Origin: Tanypteryx hageni
Lineage: Eukaryota > Arthropoda > Insecta > Odonata > Petaluridae
Assembly (NCBI GenBank): GCA_028673005.1
Contig: CM054115.1
Span: 52,465,738-52,529,737, forward strand
Reading direction: 5' to 3'
Length of the DNA: 64,000 bases
In this document: in pieces, positions 47,176 through 58,100 of the stretch
Layout of the letters: the number at the start of each line of letters is the position of its first letter
Numbering within the stretch: the first letter of the stretch is position 1
Made by a program: the position numbers and the translations under genes
Notes under the pieces: generated by a model
Told to the model about the DNA's origin: nothing
What the model saw: only the letters and a program-made list of their open reading frames with translations
Database searches by the model: none

Positions 47176-48687
47176 CGTAGCGAGAGAGAGAGAGAGAGGC
47201 GACAGCAGAAGATTCTTCTGTCGACATTTTGTAGAAAATATTCTGAAAAGCTTTTTAATCGCAATGTTGTTGTATATTGCTATGAATTTAACGTTTTAAT
47301 TATATGGAACGCATTTCCAAGGAAAGATGCTGTGTATGCAGAAATTTGGAGGCGGTGTTTTTCATTCTTGCCCATGGCGCCGATCTTTCTTGCTACGGCA
47401 CAGTATACTGGGACAAATGTGTTCCGCTAGTTAGTAAAACGGTCATACGCTGCACTACAACCCGTCTCGTGTCACGACGGATTGAACAAAATTTAACTCT
47501 CTCGCTCTCACAATTCTTTTCGTAGGATTCCCCTATTTATGTTCGCCGAAGGATGCAACTAGTTCGTTTACTATACACACATACTATACATGCATACATA
47601 CAAAGAGGATGAATTTGACACCCGTCTCCGCCACATTGTGACGCCGAGTGACTAACGTGGAAATCGATTTTTTTACTGTCGGCGCGGGAAGAAAATTCTC
47701 CCTTGTTCTTATAAAAAAAGAAGAACCGCTTTCTTCTCCCCTCCGTATGCCTCAAGGGATTGGTAATGGGCTTGCACGTCACAGCCACTCCGCCTCTTCC
47801 CTCGAGACAATTTAGTTTTTTATTTTTCTCTCTCTCTCCCTCATTTTCCCCTCTTTTCCCGGGTCGGGCATCTCCCACTTCCGTCCCGTTTCAGAGACGA
47901 CGGTTGCAGATACGCTCACGCACAGCACGCCAGCAAAAGCAGACGCAGACTCATTCTTAAAGCGGGGCGAGGTCGAGGGATCCGAGGAAATTAGTCACAG
48001 CTCGCGTTCGCTGCGCCATCTCTGTTTCTCCGCGTAATCTTCGGAAGATGACTGGTTTTGCTCCTCTCGGTCGTCATATCTAAAAGTATTTTTTTAAAAG
48101 TTGACCGGCAGTAGGTGAGATTCTGCGAATTTGATTTTCTCCAATTCGTTTGCGTGGTTTTGTTGCGACCCATTGGCGAAAAAACGCATATGTTGGGTAA
48201 TCTTCGTACAGTGTTCTGGTATTTGTGATACTTGAGAAAAATATTCCTGCTCGTTTTTTTTCGGTTCGATTTGTTGCGTAAAAACTGGGCTTAGAAATAA
48301 CGCGGTTTGGATTGGAATGTGATATAATATGGTTTGCAATAAGACGGGTTCTACTAATGAAAATTTATCGTCGCGCCGCCGAGGAATGCTTCCACATAAA
48401 AATTTCGCACAAATACCTATTTTTAATTCCGACATTGAATTTTCCCCCCTTTTGTCGTCCATCCAAAGAAATAACCCTCCTTTTGTCTTTTCTTATGAAT
48501 TTTCCTCGCGCAACGCGCACGGCCGACTAATAAAATCAACCCTTCCGCTCTCATGGTTAGGCAATTACGTCCAACCAAACCGTTACGTGGCCTGATATAC
48601 AAAGAGATAAGGGAGTCGTACGCAATGCATAATTTTGAGCAATAGTGAAATTGCAGCTAGGTATGACGCTACTTAACCTTGGGTCCA
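47176..48687. other. No gene recognised; CpG-rich stretch near 47.8-48.1 kb
   Basis: Overlapping frames on both strands at 47537-48595 have no family resemblance. The 47880-48060 part is rich in CpG and could be regulatory, but no donor site or core promoter is clear. Confidence 0.35.
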
Positions 48688-48945
48688 GTAACGTAGCTAT
48701 GCAGTAGTTAAGGGCCCTGCTGCAGAAGGGGGCCAGGGAGTAACGCTTAAGATGTCTAATCTTATTTATACAAATATATACATAATGATACTTGACATTT
48801 ATGATAAAATAATTAATAACAATGCGCATTGTTTTCCTTCTGCATTAGTCATTCATTTTTTTAGGATGGGGGCCCCGTCATCAATTCTTGCGTCGGGACC
48901 CACGCAAGCGTAGTGAGGTCACAGGCCAGGAATGATGAATGGAAT
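48688..48945. mobile_element. Possible degraded MITE
   Basis: A CAGTAACGTAGCTATGCAG end (near 48687) and a GCAAGCGTAGTGAGG segment (48904-48918) are roughly inverted. GGGGGCC blocks lie inside both. The usual CAGTGGCGTAGC terminus of such elements has decayed, and no duplication is visible. Confidence 0.3.
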
Positions 48946-50602
48946 AGAAAAATAAACTCCCAATCCCACATGGATGCTTAAAACAATTTATGCGGCCGAC
49001 CATAGATGGTCCTAAGCGCGAAGCTGGAAATTCTAGTGCGTTCCGGAGCGTTCTAGAAAGCCATAGTTTTCGTTGTCACTCTTCCAAATATTTTTAGGTT
49101 TGAAGAAAAAATAACTGGACGCCGAGGAATATATAAGGGCGCTGGAATAGGATTCTGGAGTATCTTTGTGCCGCGTTCATTCGTTGAGCGTTCGTAATGT
49201 TCCCTATCTCGAAGGTTAAATAAACTTGTAGAGCCTCGCTTACTTTTTCATCTATTTCAGAATGAATCCAACTCTTTATCATAGGTTACTATTTTAACTA
49301 CAGTGAAAAATAAAAAAAATTATTCCATCTAAACCGGTTAGTTAAATCCGCTGCTATCGTTGTTTCTTATTTGTTTTCTTTTTTACCCCGAGCGTTCGTA
49401 ATATCCGCTTTCAGAAATTGGATTTCGAAACATTTTTGTATCGTTTTTGCATGGCTGGTTCTTCCCGCTTTCGAGACTAAGCAAGCGAGATTCTTCATCC
49501 TCGAAGTCACACTCGAGTTGCCAGGAGACAATATGAATAAGGTGGTGAGGGAGTGTTTTCGGTGACACCTCTCTCGGTTTTTATTTTTTCAGTTCCATTG
49601 TTTTGCTATCGCATGAACGATAACAGCAACCTGTAAACTGTTCTCACGGAAACCTTATTTAGGCACACGCTCGATTCTTCGTGGCTTTACATCTGGATAG
49701 GGGAGGCTTAAAGATAATGCTCTACAGCTGAGGTGTCCAGTGGGATTTCGATACTGTCCAAACCTGTGGCGATTAGGGCTTCATATTCGCCACATCATAC
49801 AAAATATATACAGTTTTAATACATAGGATGTGCAATATTTTGAAAGTTGGTTTGAGGTTGAAAACCTATATCAATCTAGTCCAATACTGCAAGCAATATA
49901 CCACAATAACTTAGGAGGTTCGAAACGTCGACATGAGGGGATTATTTTTCTGCTACTCATGCTTCCAACATGGCAGCAAATTTAAAGTATGTTTATCTTT
50001 AGATTCCGAAATCCTTGTTTCGGAAAATATTTTACACACTTTGGTTAAATGTCAATTTCGAACATTTTTTCACATAAAAAATAAAATGACAAGCATAGAT
50101 TTCCCTCATGTATATGGCCCGTTCGCCACGTGTCTAGTGGCAAACGTATATATATATATAGCGAATCTCTCGCTGTACGACGGGATGCGTCTCTAAAAAC
50201 TGCAACTTCTAACTAAATGACTTATATCGGAACTTAATTTTTCCGTATACATTATGTTATATATCGTACAATAACTTTGGCTCAGATTATTAAATGTAAA
50301 GTACTTATTATGTTATATGCTTTCACAGTAAAATTTTTGTGATTCATTACATGTAAAATTTTCAATACGCATTAAAACATAATAATAGAGCGCATAAGGA
50401 GTATGTGAAAAATAGATACAAAATACGAAATAAAATTCATACCATAAAAAATATTCACATGAGATGATTATGTAGCGTGTTTTTCATATAACGAGTCTTA
50501 ATGTGTTGGCATTAGTAAAATAAAGGGGCATTATAATGTATGCAGTATTTTGTACTCTACAGCGGCAGCGTATGTATGTGATATATGCGCGCGCGCGTGT
50601 TT
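48946..50602. other. No gene or repeat recognised
   Basis: Mixed DNA with frames below 90 codons on both strands and no family resemblance. Confidence 0.4.
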
Positions 50603-50653
50603 ACGCGGCACTTTTTCAGAACGCACCCTCCGTGTTGTAGGAGAGCCGGGTGT
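50603..50653. repeat. Short dispersed repeat, copy 2
   Basis: ACGCGGCACTTTTTCAGAAC, GCACCCTCC, GTTGTAGGAG and GCCGGGTGTA match 44595-44648 in the same order. A GC-repeat (GCGCGCGCG) precedes it. Confidence 0.7.
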
Positions 50654-51181
50654 ATTATCGTTTTCGAACGGTTTTCGGCGGATGTTTAAATGGCAATATT
50701 TCGATACAATCTTCGCAGATTGTTGAAAACGTAGCAGAATATTTATTGCGTCTTTGTGAGAAAGAAATGAAGAAAGAGCGCGTTGTCTCATAACGCGGTC
50801 GTTCCTTGGAAAAAATACGCTCATTTTCTCTTCGAACCTTTTTTTTCGATTTCGGCTGAATTCGTAGAGATAAGGTCCTTTCAGTGTGCCGAAATGCTCT
50901 CGAATTGCCGGTGAAAGAATTCTTCAATTTCCAACCTCTTCCCCGAATGTTCGGGAACATCCCCTATTCGTGACAAAATCGATTCCCCCTTGCCATTTCC
51001 TTTGCCTACGACGGGTGGACCCCTTTTTCCAACGTCTTGATGATATTGGATACCACATAAAAGCCTTGACGGCAGGAAATTATGGTTTCGAATTCGAATG
51101 CTCCATCTCGAAGGACTGATAGGTATTCATAATTTTTGGCCTTTCGAGCGATCTTGGCTACCTATTTTTACTAACCTATCG

Positions 51182-51286
<105 letters not shown>

Positions 51287-51296
51287 TGGTATCACG

Positions 51297-51440
51297 TCAT
51301 AACAGCGCATGAATAACAGCGAACGTCAAAACAGCGAAAACAAAAACGGCGAACGGACAAAACAGCGAACGTCAAAACAGCGAAAAATCGGAATGTAAAA
51401 AACAGCGAACGTCAAAATGGCTGAACACAGTTTAGCAAAA
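51297..51440 (+). repeat. Left arm of the inverted-repeat element
   Basis: The arm runs from GTCATAACAGCGC through repeated AACAGCGAACGTCAA units to AATGGCTGAACACAG and TTAGCAAAA. It has one extra AACAGCG unit compared with the right arm. Confidence 0.85.
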
Positions 51441-51939
51441 GTCAGTATTGTAGTTATTATAGGTAATAAATAATTGCTGGTTATTAAATTTTAAATAGCC
51501 GGAAATGTTAAACCAGAAAATTATAGCTATATGTGAATATTTCAAAAATGCGCTGAATTTACTGGAATTACTAAAATTAACATAAGAAACGAATCCTGCA
51601 TCCTATAGAAAAATTTAACAGATTTTTTAGTGGTAGTAGGTCTTTATCAAAAGCTTTTTAAAGATTTATTGTGGCTCCAAATTCGTTTAAAAAATTCATT
51701 CGTATTACTTAGATCTAAATTACATTAGTTATACATAATGGGCGACTATGATACAGAGTGCACGAAATAAATAGAAAATATGTAGTTAGTGAATAAGGAT
51801 ATATATTTACATTAAAAGTCAAAACTAGTACATTTTCAAATTACTGTTAAAACATTACAAAAGATACTTAAAAGTTTTATTTGAAGGTATGTTAAAAATT
51901 GTAAGAAAAATATTACAAGAGATAATGAATTCAAAAAGC

Positions 51940-52745
51940 CTTATCTACATCTACATGTTACCCTGCAATTCACCTAATTGGTGGGTGGCAGAAGGTGCAA
52001 TGCACCATAACCTACCTAAAGGTTGTCTATCGCAGGTTGAAATTTTCTATTGTGATCTCGTATTGTCCTCGGAAAGAACGAGCCTAGATAACGCTCCGTC
52101 CTACAATCGATCTCACGTAACTTATCACCACGGTCGTTCCTGCTTATAATCATTGTTGCTTCAGCTACTCCTAAAACCTCGTCTTTTAGACATTCCGATC
52201 TATATTTCTCCAGAAGCCACAACCTTGAGTTCAATCTACGATCCTCCAGTGGTACCCAGTTCAAATCCCTCAATAATTGAAGTGACGCTTTCCTTATGTT
52301 CGTACTTTTGTTTTACGAATCTTGCTGCTCTGCGCTGAACTCTTTCTAATTGAATTATGTGTCCCTTCTCGTACGGATCCCATATGGATGAGGCGTATTC
52401 CACTTGTGGTCTAACCAGTGATAAGTAACATGTTTCGCGTACTCTTTCTGTAGTGTTCCGTGCTATTCTACCTATGAAAGCCAGTTTCTTGTTGGCTGCG
52501 CCTATAACTCGACGAATGTGCATGCCCCACGAAAGATCTCGGCAAATGGTTACTCCTAAATATTTAACATACTCGGCTGCTTGAATATTTATTCCATCTA
52601 TTTTATACTCGAAACCAACTTCTATGTTCTTACTTTTCCAGAACGTAACTGGCAAATTTAGTGTAATTAATTTCAATTTGCCATTCTTTGCACCACGCTG
52701 AAATGGCTCTTAAGTCTTCACGCAGCGACTGATTGCCCTCCTGGT
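51940..52745 (-). mobile_element. LINE 3' fragment, frameshifted
   Basis: Broken frames give WCKEWQIEIN, then YVKYLGVTICRDLSWGMHI, EYASSIWDPYEKGHIIQLE, RVQRRAARFV and, after a shift near 52270, RDLNWVPLEDRRL and TERYLGSFFPR. This is the thumb and C-terminal region of a LINE protein related to the one at 41351-42540 but from a different family member. The 3' UTR ends in TGCAGGGTAACATG followed by TAGATGTAGAT (near 51943 on +), a short-repeat tail instead of poly(A). Pseudogene. Confidence 0.8.
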
Positions 52746-52849
52746 TTTTTATTTCTTTATAGGGAAGGGATTATTATCTTGGGAGTGGGCAGGTGGGGGC
52801 AAGATAGGGGCAGTTGCCCCTTTCTGGAAAAGTAGAAAAATAATCCCAC

Positions 52850-53285
52850 GAACGAGATCGAGTATGCAGCAGAAGTATGGGACCCTTATGAGAGGGTCCG
52901 CATACTTAAGATGGAGAAGGTTCAGAGAAGGGCTGCTATATTCGTGAAAATAAATTACGATGCTAGGAAAAACGTCTCTCCATTAATTGAGGATTTGGCC
53001 TGCTAGACTGAGGCTACTAGAAAAGTATCGTTCGGAAAGATTAGCTAGAGAGGTCAATTCATTAAAGATTCCACCTTTATCGGTAGAAAGGACAGTGAAA
53101 ATAAGTTTCGCGAGATCGATTATAGGACCGAACGATACAAAGGATCTTTTTTCCCAAGAAGAATCAGGGAAAATAATCGAATAATGAGGTCGTAACTGAG
53201 TTTAAAGTAATTGAGAAGTATTATGCACCCCCTGCCATCCACCGGACTAATAACTTACACGGTATGATGTAGATTTATCTTGCAC
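52850..53285 (+). mobile_element. LINE 3' fragment, opposite orientation to its neighbour
   Basis: NEIEYAAEVWDPYERVRILK, MEKVQRRAA, then after a shift RLRLLEKYRSERL and after another FREIDYRTERYKGSFFPRRI. These are the same blocks as in the fragment at 51940-52745 (LLEKYRSE, TERYxGSFFPR). The 3' end shows ACACGGTATGATGTAGATTT. Two or more frameshifts and a stop at 53004 make it a pseudogene. It lies head to head with the - strand copy. Confidence 0.75.
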
Positions 53286-53561
53286 GCGAGAACCGTGAAG
53301 CAGCGCTCTGCAACTGGAGTGACGAAGTGCTACGCTGGTCTTAGGCGAGAGAAATAAAGGAATTTGTAAGTCTTGAGCTACAAGTTGATTGTGTATGACA
53401 TTCTATTTATTATGCTGTATTTGATCTTTATTATGTTCCTAAAAAAATTCGAAAATTAGAATTTCTATCTCAAATCCATTGAATTTTAAAGATTTGGGAT
53501 AGACTTTATTACTTACATTTCTGAAATATTCGCATATAATTATAATATACTGTATTTTCTC

Positions 53562-53612
53562 CTTGCCACACGCCATTGGCGGCTTGCAGGGTATATATGT
53601 AAATGTATTTTG
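53562..53612 (+). mobile_element. LINE 3' tail fragment
   Basis: TGCCACACGCCATTGGCGGC followed by TTGCAGGGTATATATGTAAAT matches the 3' UTR end of the LINE at 51940-52745 (TGCCACCCACCAATTAGGTG, then TTGCAGGGTAACATG). Only about 50 bp remain, next to the right arm of the inverted-repeat element. Confidence 0.5.
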
Positions 53613-53736
53613 CTATATTTTGTTTAGCCATTTTCACGTTCGCTGTTTTTTACATTACCATTTTTCGCTGTTTTTACGTTCGCTGTTTTGTCCGTTCGCC
53701 GTTTTTGTTTTCGCTGTTTTGACGTGCGCTGTTCTG

Positions 53737-53740
<4 letters not shown>
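53611..53740 (-). repeat. Right arm of the inverted-repeat element
   Basis: On this strand it starts GATCAGAACAGCGCACGTC and ends AATGGCTAAACAAAATATAG then CAAAA. It mirrors the left arm almost base for base. Confidence 0.85.

Positions 53741-53822
<82 letters not shown>
53741..53822. repeat. (TA)n microsatellite at the right edge of the inverted-repeat element
   Basis: About 41 TA units directly abut the right arm (GATCA|TATATA). Confidence 0.97.
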
Positions 53823-53828
<6 letters not shown>

Positions 53829-54747
53829 TATTTTCATTTAATTCAAACGCTATTTAATTTGTTCTAATTTTAAAACATTAATCCTTTTTCTCTTCTTGCG
53901 ATTTATTTTATCGAATCACTGCGATAAATATTTTGTCTGCTAGGTGTGGATTATTTAATTTCATTTTAAACGTTCCAATTTGTGATTTATTTTTTCCGAC
54001 GATTTTGTTGACAGTTTTCGAATCCGCGCTTATTTAACTTCTTCAGGATTGTCGGTGGGTGACATTTACTTATGGTTTTCAGATTTCCCGATGTTTTTTA
54101 TGCCAAGATTTTTACCGCCAAGAATTTCCTCTCAAAACGGAAGCTTTTTTCGTCCTTAGACTCCGCCCGTGCCCGTGCAACCGTGAAGTCACGCCGAGGT
54201 TTTATGTGTAATTCGGTAGGGTTAACGGAGCTCGCTCGCAAACGAATGGTAACTTTCGCGTGTTAACTCGAAGTTGTTACGTCATCCTCTTGTATACATA
54301 TACCGGGGATGGCCCTCGGATATAACAAAGGAACTTCACGCCCTGTGAATTTTCGTAGAATAAGTCGGTGCACCATACATTGCACAAAATTTATCATAGC
54401 AACGTGCTTCCAGTCCATGAAATTATGTCTCTGGTTTCATCAATATGTATGTACGCGCCGTTTGACTCGTAGCAACTCTGTCACTTCTGTTAATGTAGGG
54501 AGCTTGGCAGTAGCTTTGCGTACAACTCGATATTTTATAATATCACAACACTTTTACTTATTAATGGCTTATGTAATATTATTAGTGGCATCAATCTCTA
54601 TGTCTGGATGAATTTTTATCAGAATAAATGCTGTCATTGTTTAGTAACTCGACATCTTGTGGAAATCGACGAGAATTAGCTACATTCCATTGTTGCTCAG
54701 TGTGGATCATATCAACAAAGTTTATTCCGGGGATATACGATACTATA
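53823..54747. other. No gene recognised
   Basis: Mixed DNA; 60-100 codon frames on both strands near 54072-54810 have no family resemblance. Confidence 0.4.
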
Positions 54748-55866
54748 CAGAATGTCCCACGACTTAAAATCATAACTGCTGGAGATGATTCTAGAAGTCA
54801 TTTTGAGTGAAAATGCTAGACCAACATGTGTCCGATTCGAAATGGTTACTGAATGATGGGCATTTGATTTGTGGCATACTTGAAGGCGTTTGTTATGGGA
54901 AAAATCGTATTTGAAAACAGATTGTATTACATTGTACAGTACATTAAATTAAAAGGTGATATAATTGTACAGTTTAGGTAGTTTAACGCTACATTAATTG
55001 TTCAAAATGTCCACCATTTTCTTGAATGCCCAGTCTGGCTCGTTTTGAGTACGGACTGTATAACATTACTCAGAAGAACAGCAGCGTTGTTAATGCGACT
55101 TGCAGCATCTAAAATCCGCTGAAATAGTTCATCTCTTGTGTTTACTTTCCGTTCATACACAATCGTTTTTATGTGACCGCATACATGGTAATCTAATGGA
55201 ATCAGATCGGGTGAACGCCAATTTTGCGTACCGCCGCGCCCGATCTATCGGGTCAGGATACTGATCATTCAGCCACCGCATGACTTTCCTGCTGAAATGT
55301 GGAGGTGCTCCGTCATGCTGGTAGTACATTGGCAATAGTTTTCGCAGAGGAACATCTTCTAATAAAATCGACAGTTCATTTCGTAAAAATTCAGCGTAAA
55401 TGTCTCCAGTCGGACGTTGCGGGAGCATGTATGGTCCAACTAACTGATTCGGTGAACTCTAATAAACACACATCGAGTTGGGATTCTTCGCTTAGGAAAT
55501 CGCTGCCGATATTCTTGAACAGCAGCATTGGCGTTTCCATGGCAAAATCCGTACACAAAGTAAATATCCGCCTACTCTTCATTCGAAAACGTAAACGGCA
55601 TGTTTACTTCTGACACGTCTGACTTGCACTGATTACTAGCCCACGCACTGTTCGTGCACTAGCTTACATTAAAACGTCTGCGCGCGCTCATTACAATGTA
55701 ATACAATCTGTTTTCACGTACAGTTTTTTCCCCAATAACTTCAAGTGTGCTACAAATCAAATGTCCGTAATTCAGTAACCATTGCGAATCGGGCACATGT
55801 TGATATATATAACATTTTTCGCTCAACATCTCTTGAGGTTATGACTTTAAGTCGTGGGACACCCTG
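54748..55866. mobile_element. Tc1/mariner-superfamily element, internally deleted
   Basis: The ends are CAGAATGTCCCACGACTTAA on the left and, inverted, CAGGGTGTCCCACGACTTAA on the right. Each is flanked by TA (54746-54747 and 55867-55868), the mariner target duplication. Inverted similarity extends about 180 bp, to a shared ACAGATTGTATTACATTGTA. The 1119-bp interior is a shortened transposase gene on the - strand. Both ends still look movable by a related transposase. Confidence 0.85.
55002..55601 (-). pseudogene. Mariner-type transposase remnant
   Basis: The start (ATG 55601) gives MPFTFSNEE, a stop, then ADIYFVYGFCHGNANAAVQE and RFPKRRIPTR, an N-terminal helix-turn-helix block known from arthropod mariner-like transposases (DUF4817 type). 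After a deletion that removes most of the catalytic domain, the frame resumes with GDIYAEFLRNELS and MYYQHDGAPPHFS. Following a frameshift near 55240 it continues GRGGTQNWRSPDLIPLDY and ends SRKWWTF and TGA (55002). The second aspartate region (HDGAPPH) and the third (SPDLIPLDY) are visible, the first is missing. At least one stop, one frameshift and one deletion make it non-functional. Confidence 0.8.
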
Positions 55867-56952
55867 TATAATTAAGAGGTTTCATCAGTTTCTGTCAAAC
55901 CGTTTATGACCAAGAGCCTCGAATGAACTACAGAGGGACAGGATCGCAAAAAATACATTTTCGGACCAGTTGCTTCTAGAGCATACGTATTCATCAAAAA
56001 TCTAAAGGTCGAATTCCCAAATCAAGGTCATACAAGCGTCGTGCTTCAACCAGGTTGTGAAGATTTCTTATTCGAAAGCTGAAGGTTGCATCATTTCGTC
56101 GAAACACGTTTTCATCGTCCATGAAATACTCGGCTGTGTATGACGTTTTTCACACTTTTTTAAGATACTTGAAACGAAGTACGAAAGAATATTACACGAT
56201 TTTTACAACAATACACACGGCTTTTATGTGCTAACGTACCTTCATAAATAAAATTTGACCGAAGTTTAAGCCAGCCGTGTATAGCTATTACCGGTAATTA
56301 CGCCAAAAAAATCATTTTTCCGTTAATAGTAAAATTGATTAAATAAAAAGGGATAAATAAGCATATGTGCAAAATAAGTAATGTAATGAGTTAATATGTA
56401 ATCGGTTGCCCTGTTTTTATCTTATTCCATTTAACCAATTATTTTTCAGAGCTGAACTTTTGAAATTAAAGATTTTACGGGTTTGAACTTCCATTCTCGT
56501 TTTAAAAAAATATTCTGCAGCTTAATGCTCCCTGTTAACTAATGGAAAACGAAAACTCTCCCGTCGGCACAATTTCTACGTTAGCCGAGGAACGAGTCGG
56601 AATTTTTTTGTTTAGTATTCTTAATAACTGCATGGAAGGTTTTTGGTGCGGAAAGCACTTTTGATCCGCGTGAAAAATGTCTAAACATATTCGACTAGCT
56701 CTCTCGTTTGCTTTGATGAAAAAAGCCTTTGAGTTAGCGTTCTTGTTTATATCGGGTCGATATCGTCGTATAAATCGACGTTCCTCTGCAGTATAAGATT
56801 ATAATATACATTCGCGCGGTATTTCATATCGGCAGATTTAGTTCGACGAAAAGGGTTCGTCGATGTTGTGCTCAAATTCGATTGATTGAATAAATTGATG
56901 GAATGAATTGATCATGAGATCCTTGTGCAGTCAGACATAAGCTGGGAATGTC
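55867..56952. other. No gene or repeat recognised
   Basis: Unique-looking DNA without long frames. Confidence 0.4.
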
Positions 56953-57075
56953 GGGAATAATTTGCAAACTAGAAAAATTTTACCACCACCGGAAAACGAA
57001 CCCCGGGTCTTCCATTTTGCGGCTAGTTGATACAAGCTTGGATTACCTTTCCCCAACTAAGAAAAACATTCGCGC
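56953..57075 (-). mobile_element. tRNA-derived SINE (third family), copy facing its neighbour
   Basis: Read on this strand it has a decayed B box (CCGGGGTTCGTTTTCCGG), then GTAAAATTTTTCTAG and TTTGCAAATTATTCCC. The last part matches AATTTTTCTACCGTTTGCAA with ATTATTCAC of the + strand copy at 57098. Both copies point away from a short spacer. Confidence 0.5.
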
Positions 57076-57097
57076 TCTGAAACGGGAGGAATAGTCT

Positions 57098-57190
57098 GCT
57101 GCGGTGATCCAGTGGTAAAATATCCGCCCGGGTTCGATGCCCGGTCATGGCAGAATTTTTCTACCGTTTGCAAATTATTCACATCGATTT
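57098..57190 (+). mobile_element. tRNA-derived SINE (third family)
   Basis: GCTGCGGTGATCCAGTGG and TAAAAT (A-box region) precede a perfect T arm, CCGGG TTCGATG CCCGG (57128-57144). The anticodon arm is missing, so it is not a working tRNA gene. The body AATTTTTCTACCGTTTGCAA follows. An inverted second copy lies just to the left. Confidence 0.55.
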
Positions 57191-57404
57191 ATTACTTGCT
57201 CCATACGTAGTATAGGGGAAAGTATTATTTTCATGAAAAAAAATCGATTTCGAGATTTCAACGGAAATACACGTTTTGAGGTCCCCTGAACACGTTTTGG
57301 CCATTTGTCAATGATGTCTGTGTGTGTGTGTGTATATATGATAGCTTTTTTATGGGTGCTCTAACTCAAAAACTATTAATCAGGTAAACCCAAAATTTTA
57401 TAAT

Positions 57405-57715
57405 TAACATTTTTATAAAAGTCAGAAGAACTGATTAGTTTTTGCTAAAAATCGGTCAATCGGTAGTGGGTGCTTACTCTTGTCACTTATCCGTTATTTT
57501 GAAATGTTTGCTTTAATATTCGATAAATGTAAAAATGTACTGGAATAAAAATTGTAGGAATTTTCTACAGCCTTTGTTTGAAACATGCATTGTTTAAGAT
57601 ATATCTTATATTTTTAGCTGCCACCACCACGCCACCTACCGACGACTATTGTTAACAATTGACGCTTAGTTACGTCTTATTGTTAGTAACGCTCCTTTTC
57701 TTTTTTCTCGACGAC
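57405..57715 (-). repeat. Dispersed repeat, copy 2
   Basis: This is the reverse complement of 34269-34600 with about 85-90 % identity by eye. The copies share TATTGTTAACAATTGACGCT, CCACCACCACGCCACCTACC and CTTGTCACTTATCCGTTATT. A GT run and TCTAACTCAAAAACTATTAA precede it. Confidence 0.85.
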
Positions 57716-57839
57716 TCTTACAGAGGAGGAGGATATAACATATAGGAGGATACTAATGTCCAGCCCAAACTACAAAAGCTAGAGAGCTAAAAGTTTCAGT
57801 TTTTGTAGATATGATGGAGAAACCTACAGATAAAATGAG

Positions 57840-58100
57840 ACTTTTTACCTAAGTGACATGAGTTCGACTCCAGAAATTCCGAAAGTTGCGTTTTTTCCCA
57901 TAAGAAAAGCATTGCGCCATTTTTGTAAATTAATTTTGGGAACTTTCCCGTAAGCTAGAAAGATGAAATTTTCACTGTTGCTAGATGGCCGCAATATCTA
58001 TAAGGAATTATTGTCACTTTTGCTTACAGTGTCTTGGGTTCGACTCCAGAGACCCCGGAATATCTCCCATAAGTTAGCATGGGAAAACGTAATCCAGTGT
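57840..58100. repeat. Diverged tandem duplication, about 176-bp unit
   Basis: GGTTCGACTCCAGA-type words (57861 and 58038), each followed about 40 bp on by a CCCATAAG word, mark two loosely related units. The shared word resembles a pol III B box, but no A box is upstream. Confidence 0.35.

Larger units (their letters stand above)
51297..53740. mobile_element. 2.4-kb inverted-repeat element with AACAGCG-repeat arms, bounded by (TA)n
   Basis: The left arm (51297-51440) and right arm (53611-53740) are inverted copies about 130-145 bp long and over 90 % identical by eye. Weaker matching (TATATGYGAATATTTCARAAATG) runs further inward. Each arm is itself repetitive: AACAGCGAACGTCAAAACAGCG-like units recur five or more times, with GGCGAACGGACA between. 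(TA)n tracts lie immediately outside both ends, which would suit insertion at TA with later expansion. The interior holds AT-rich DNA and LINE debris only; no transposase is seen. The superfamily is unknown to me. It could be a foldback-type or TA-targeting non-autonomous DNA transposon. Confidence 0.7.

Noticed and set aside
57098..57160. tRNA gene (perfect T arm and A-box-like start)
   Set aside because: The anticodon arm is missing and a conserved non-tRNA body follows, so it is a SINE head. The heads at 25.8, 34.8, 38.3 and 46.8 kb were rejected as tRNA genes for the same kind of reason.
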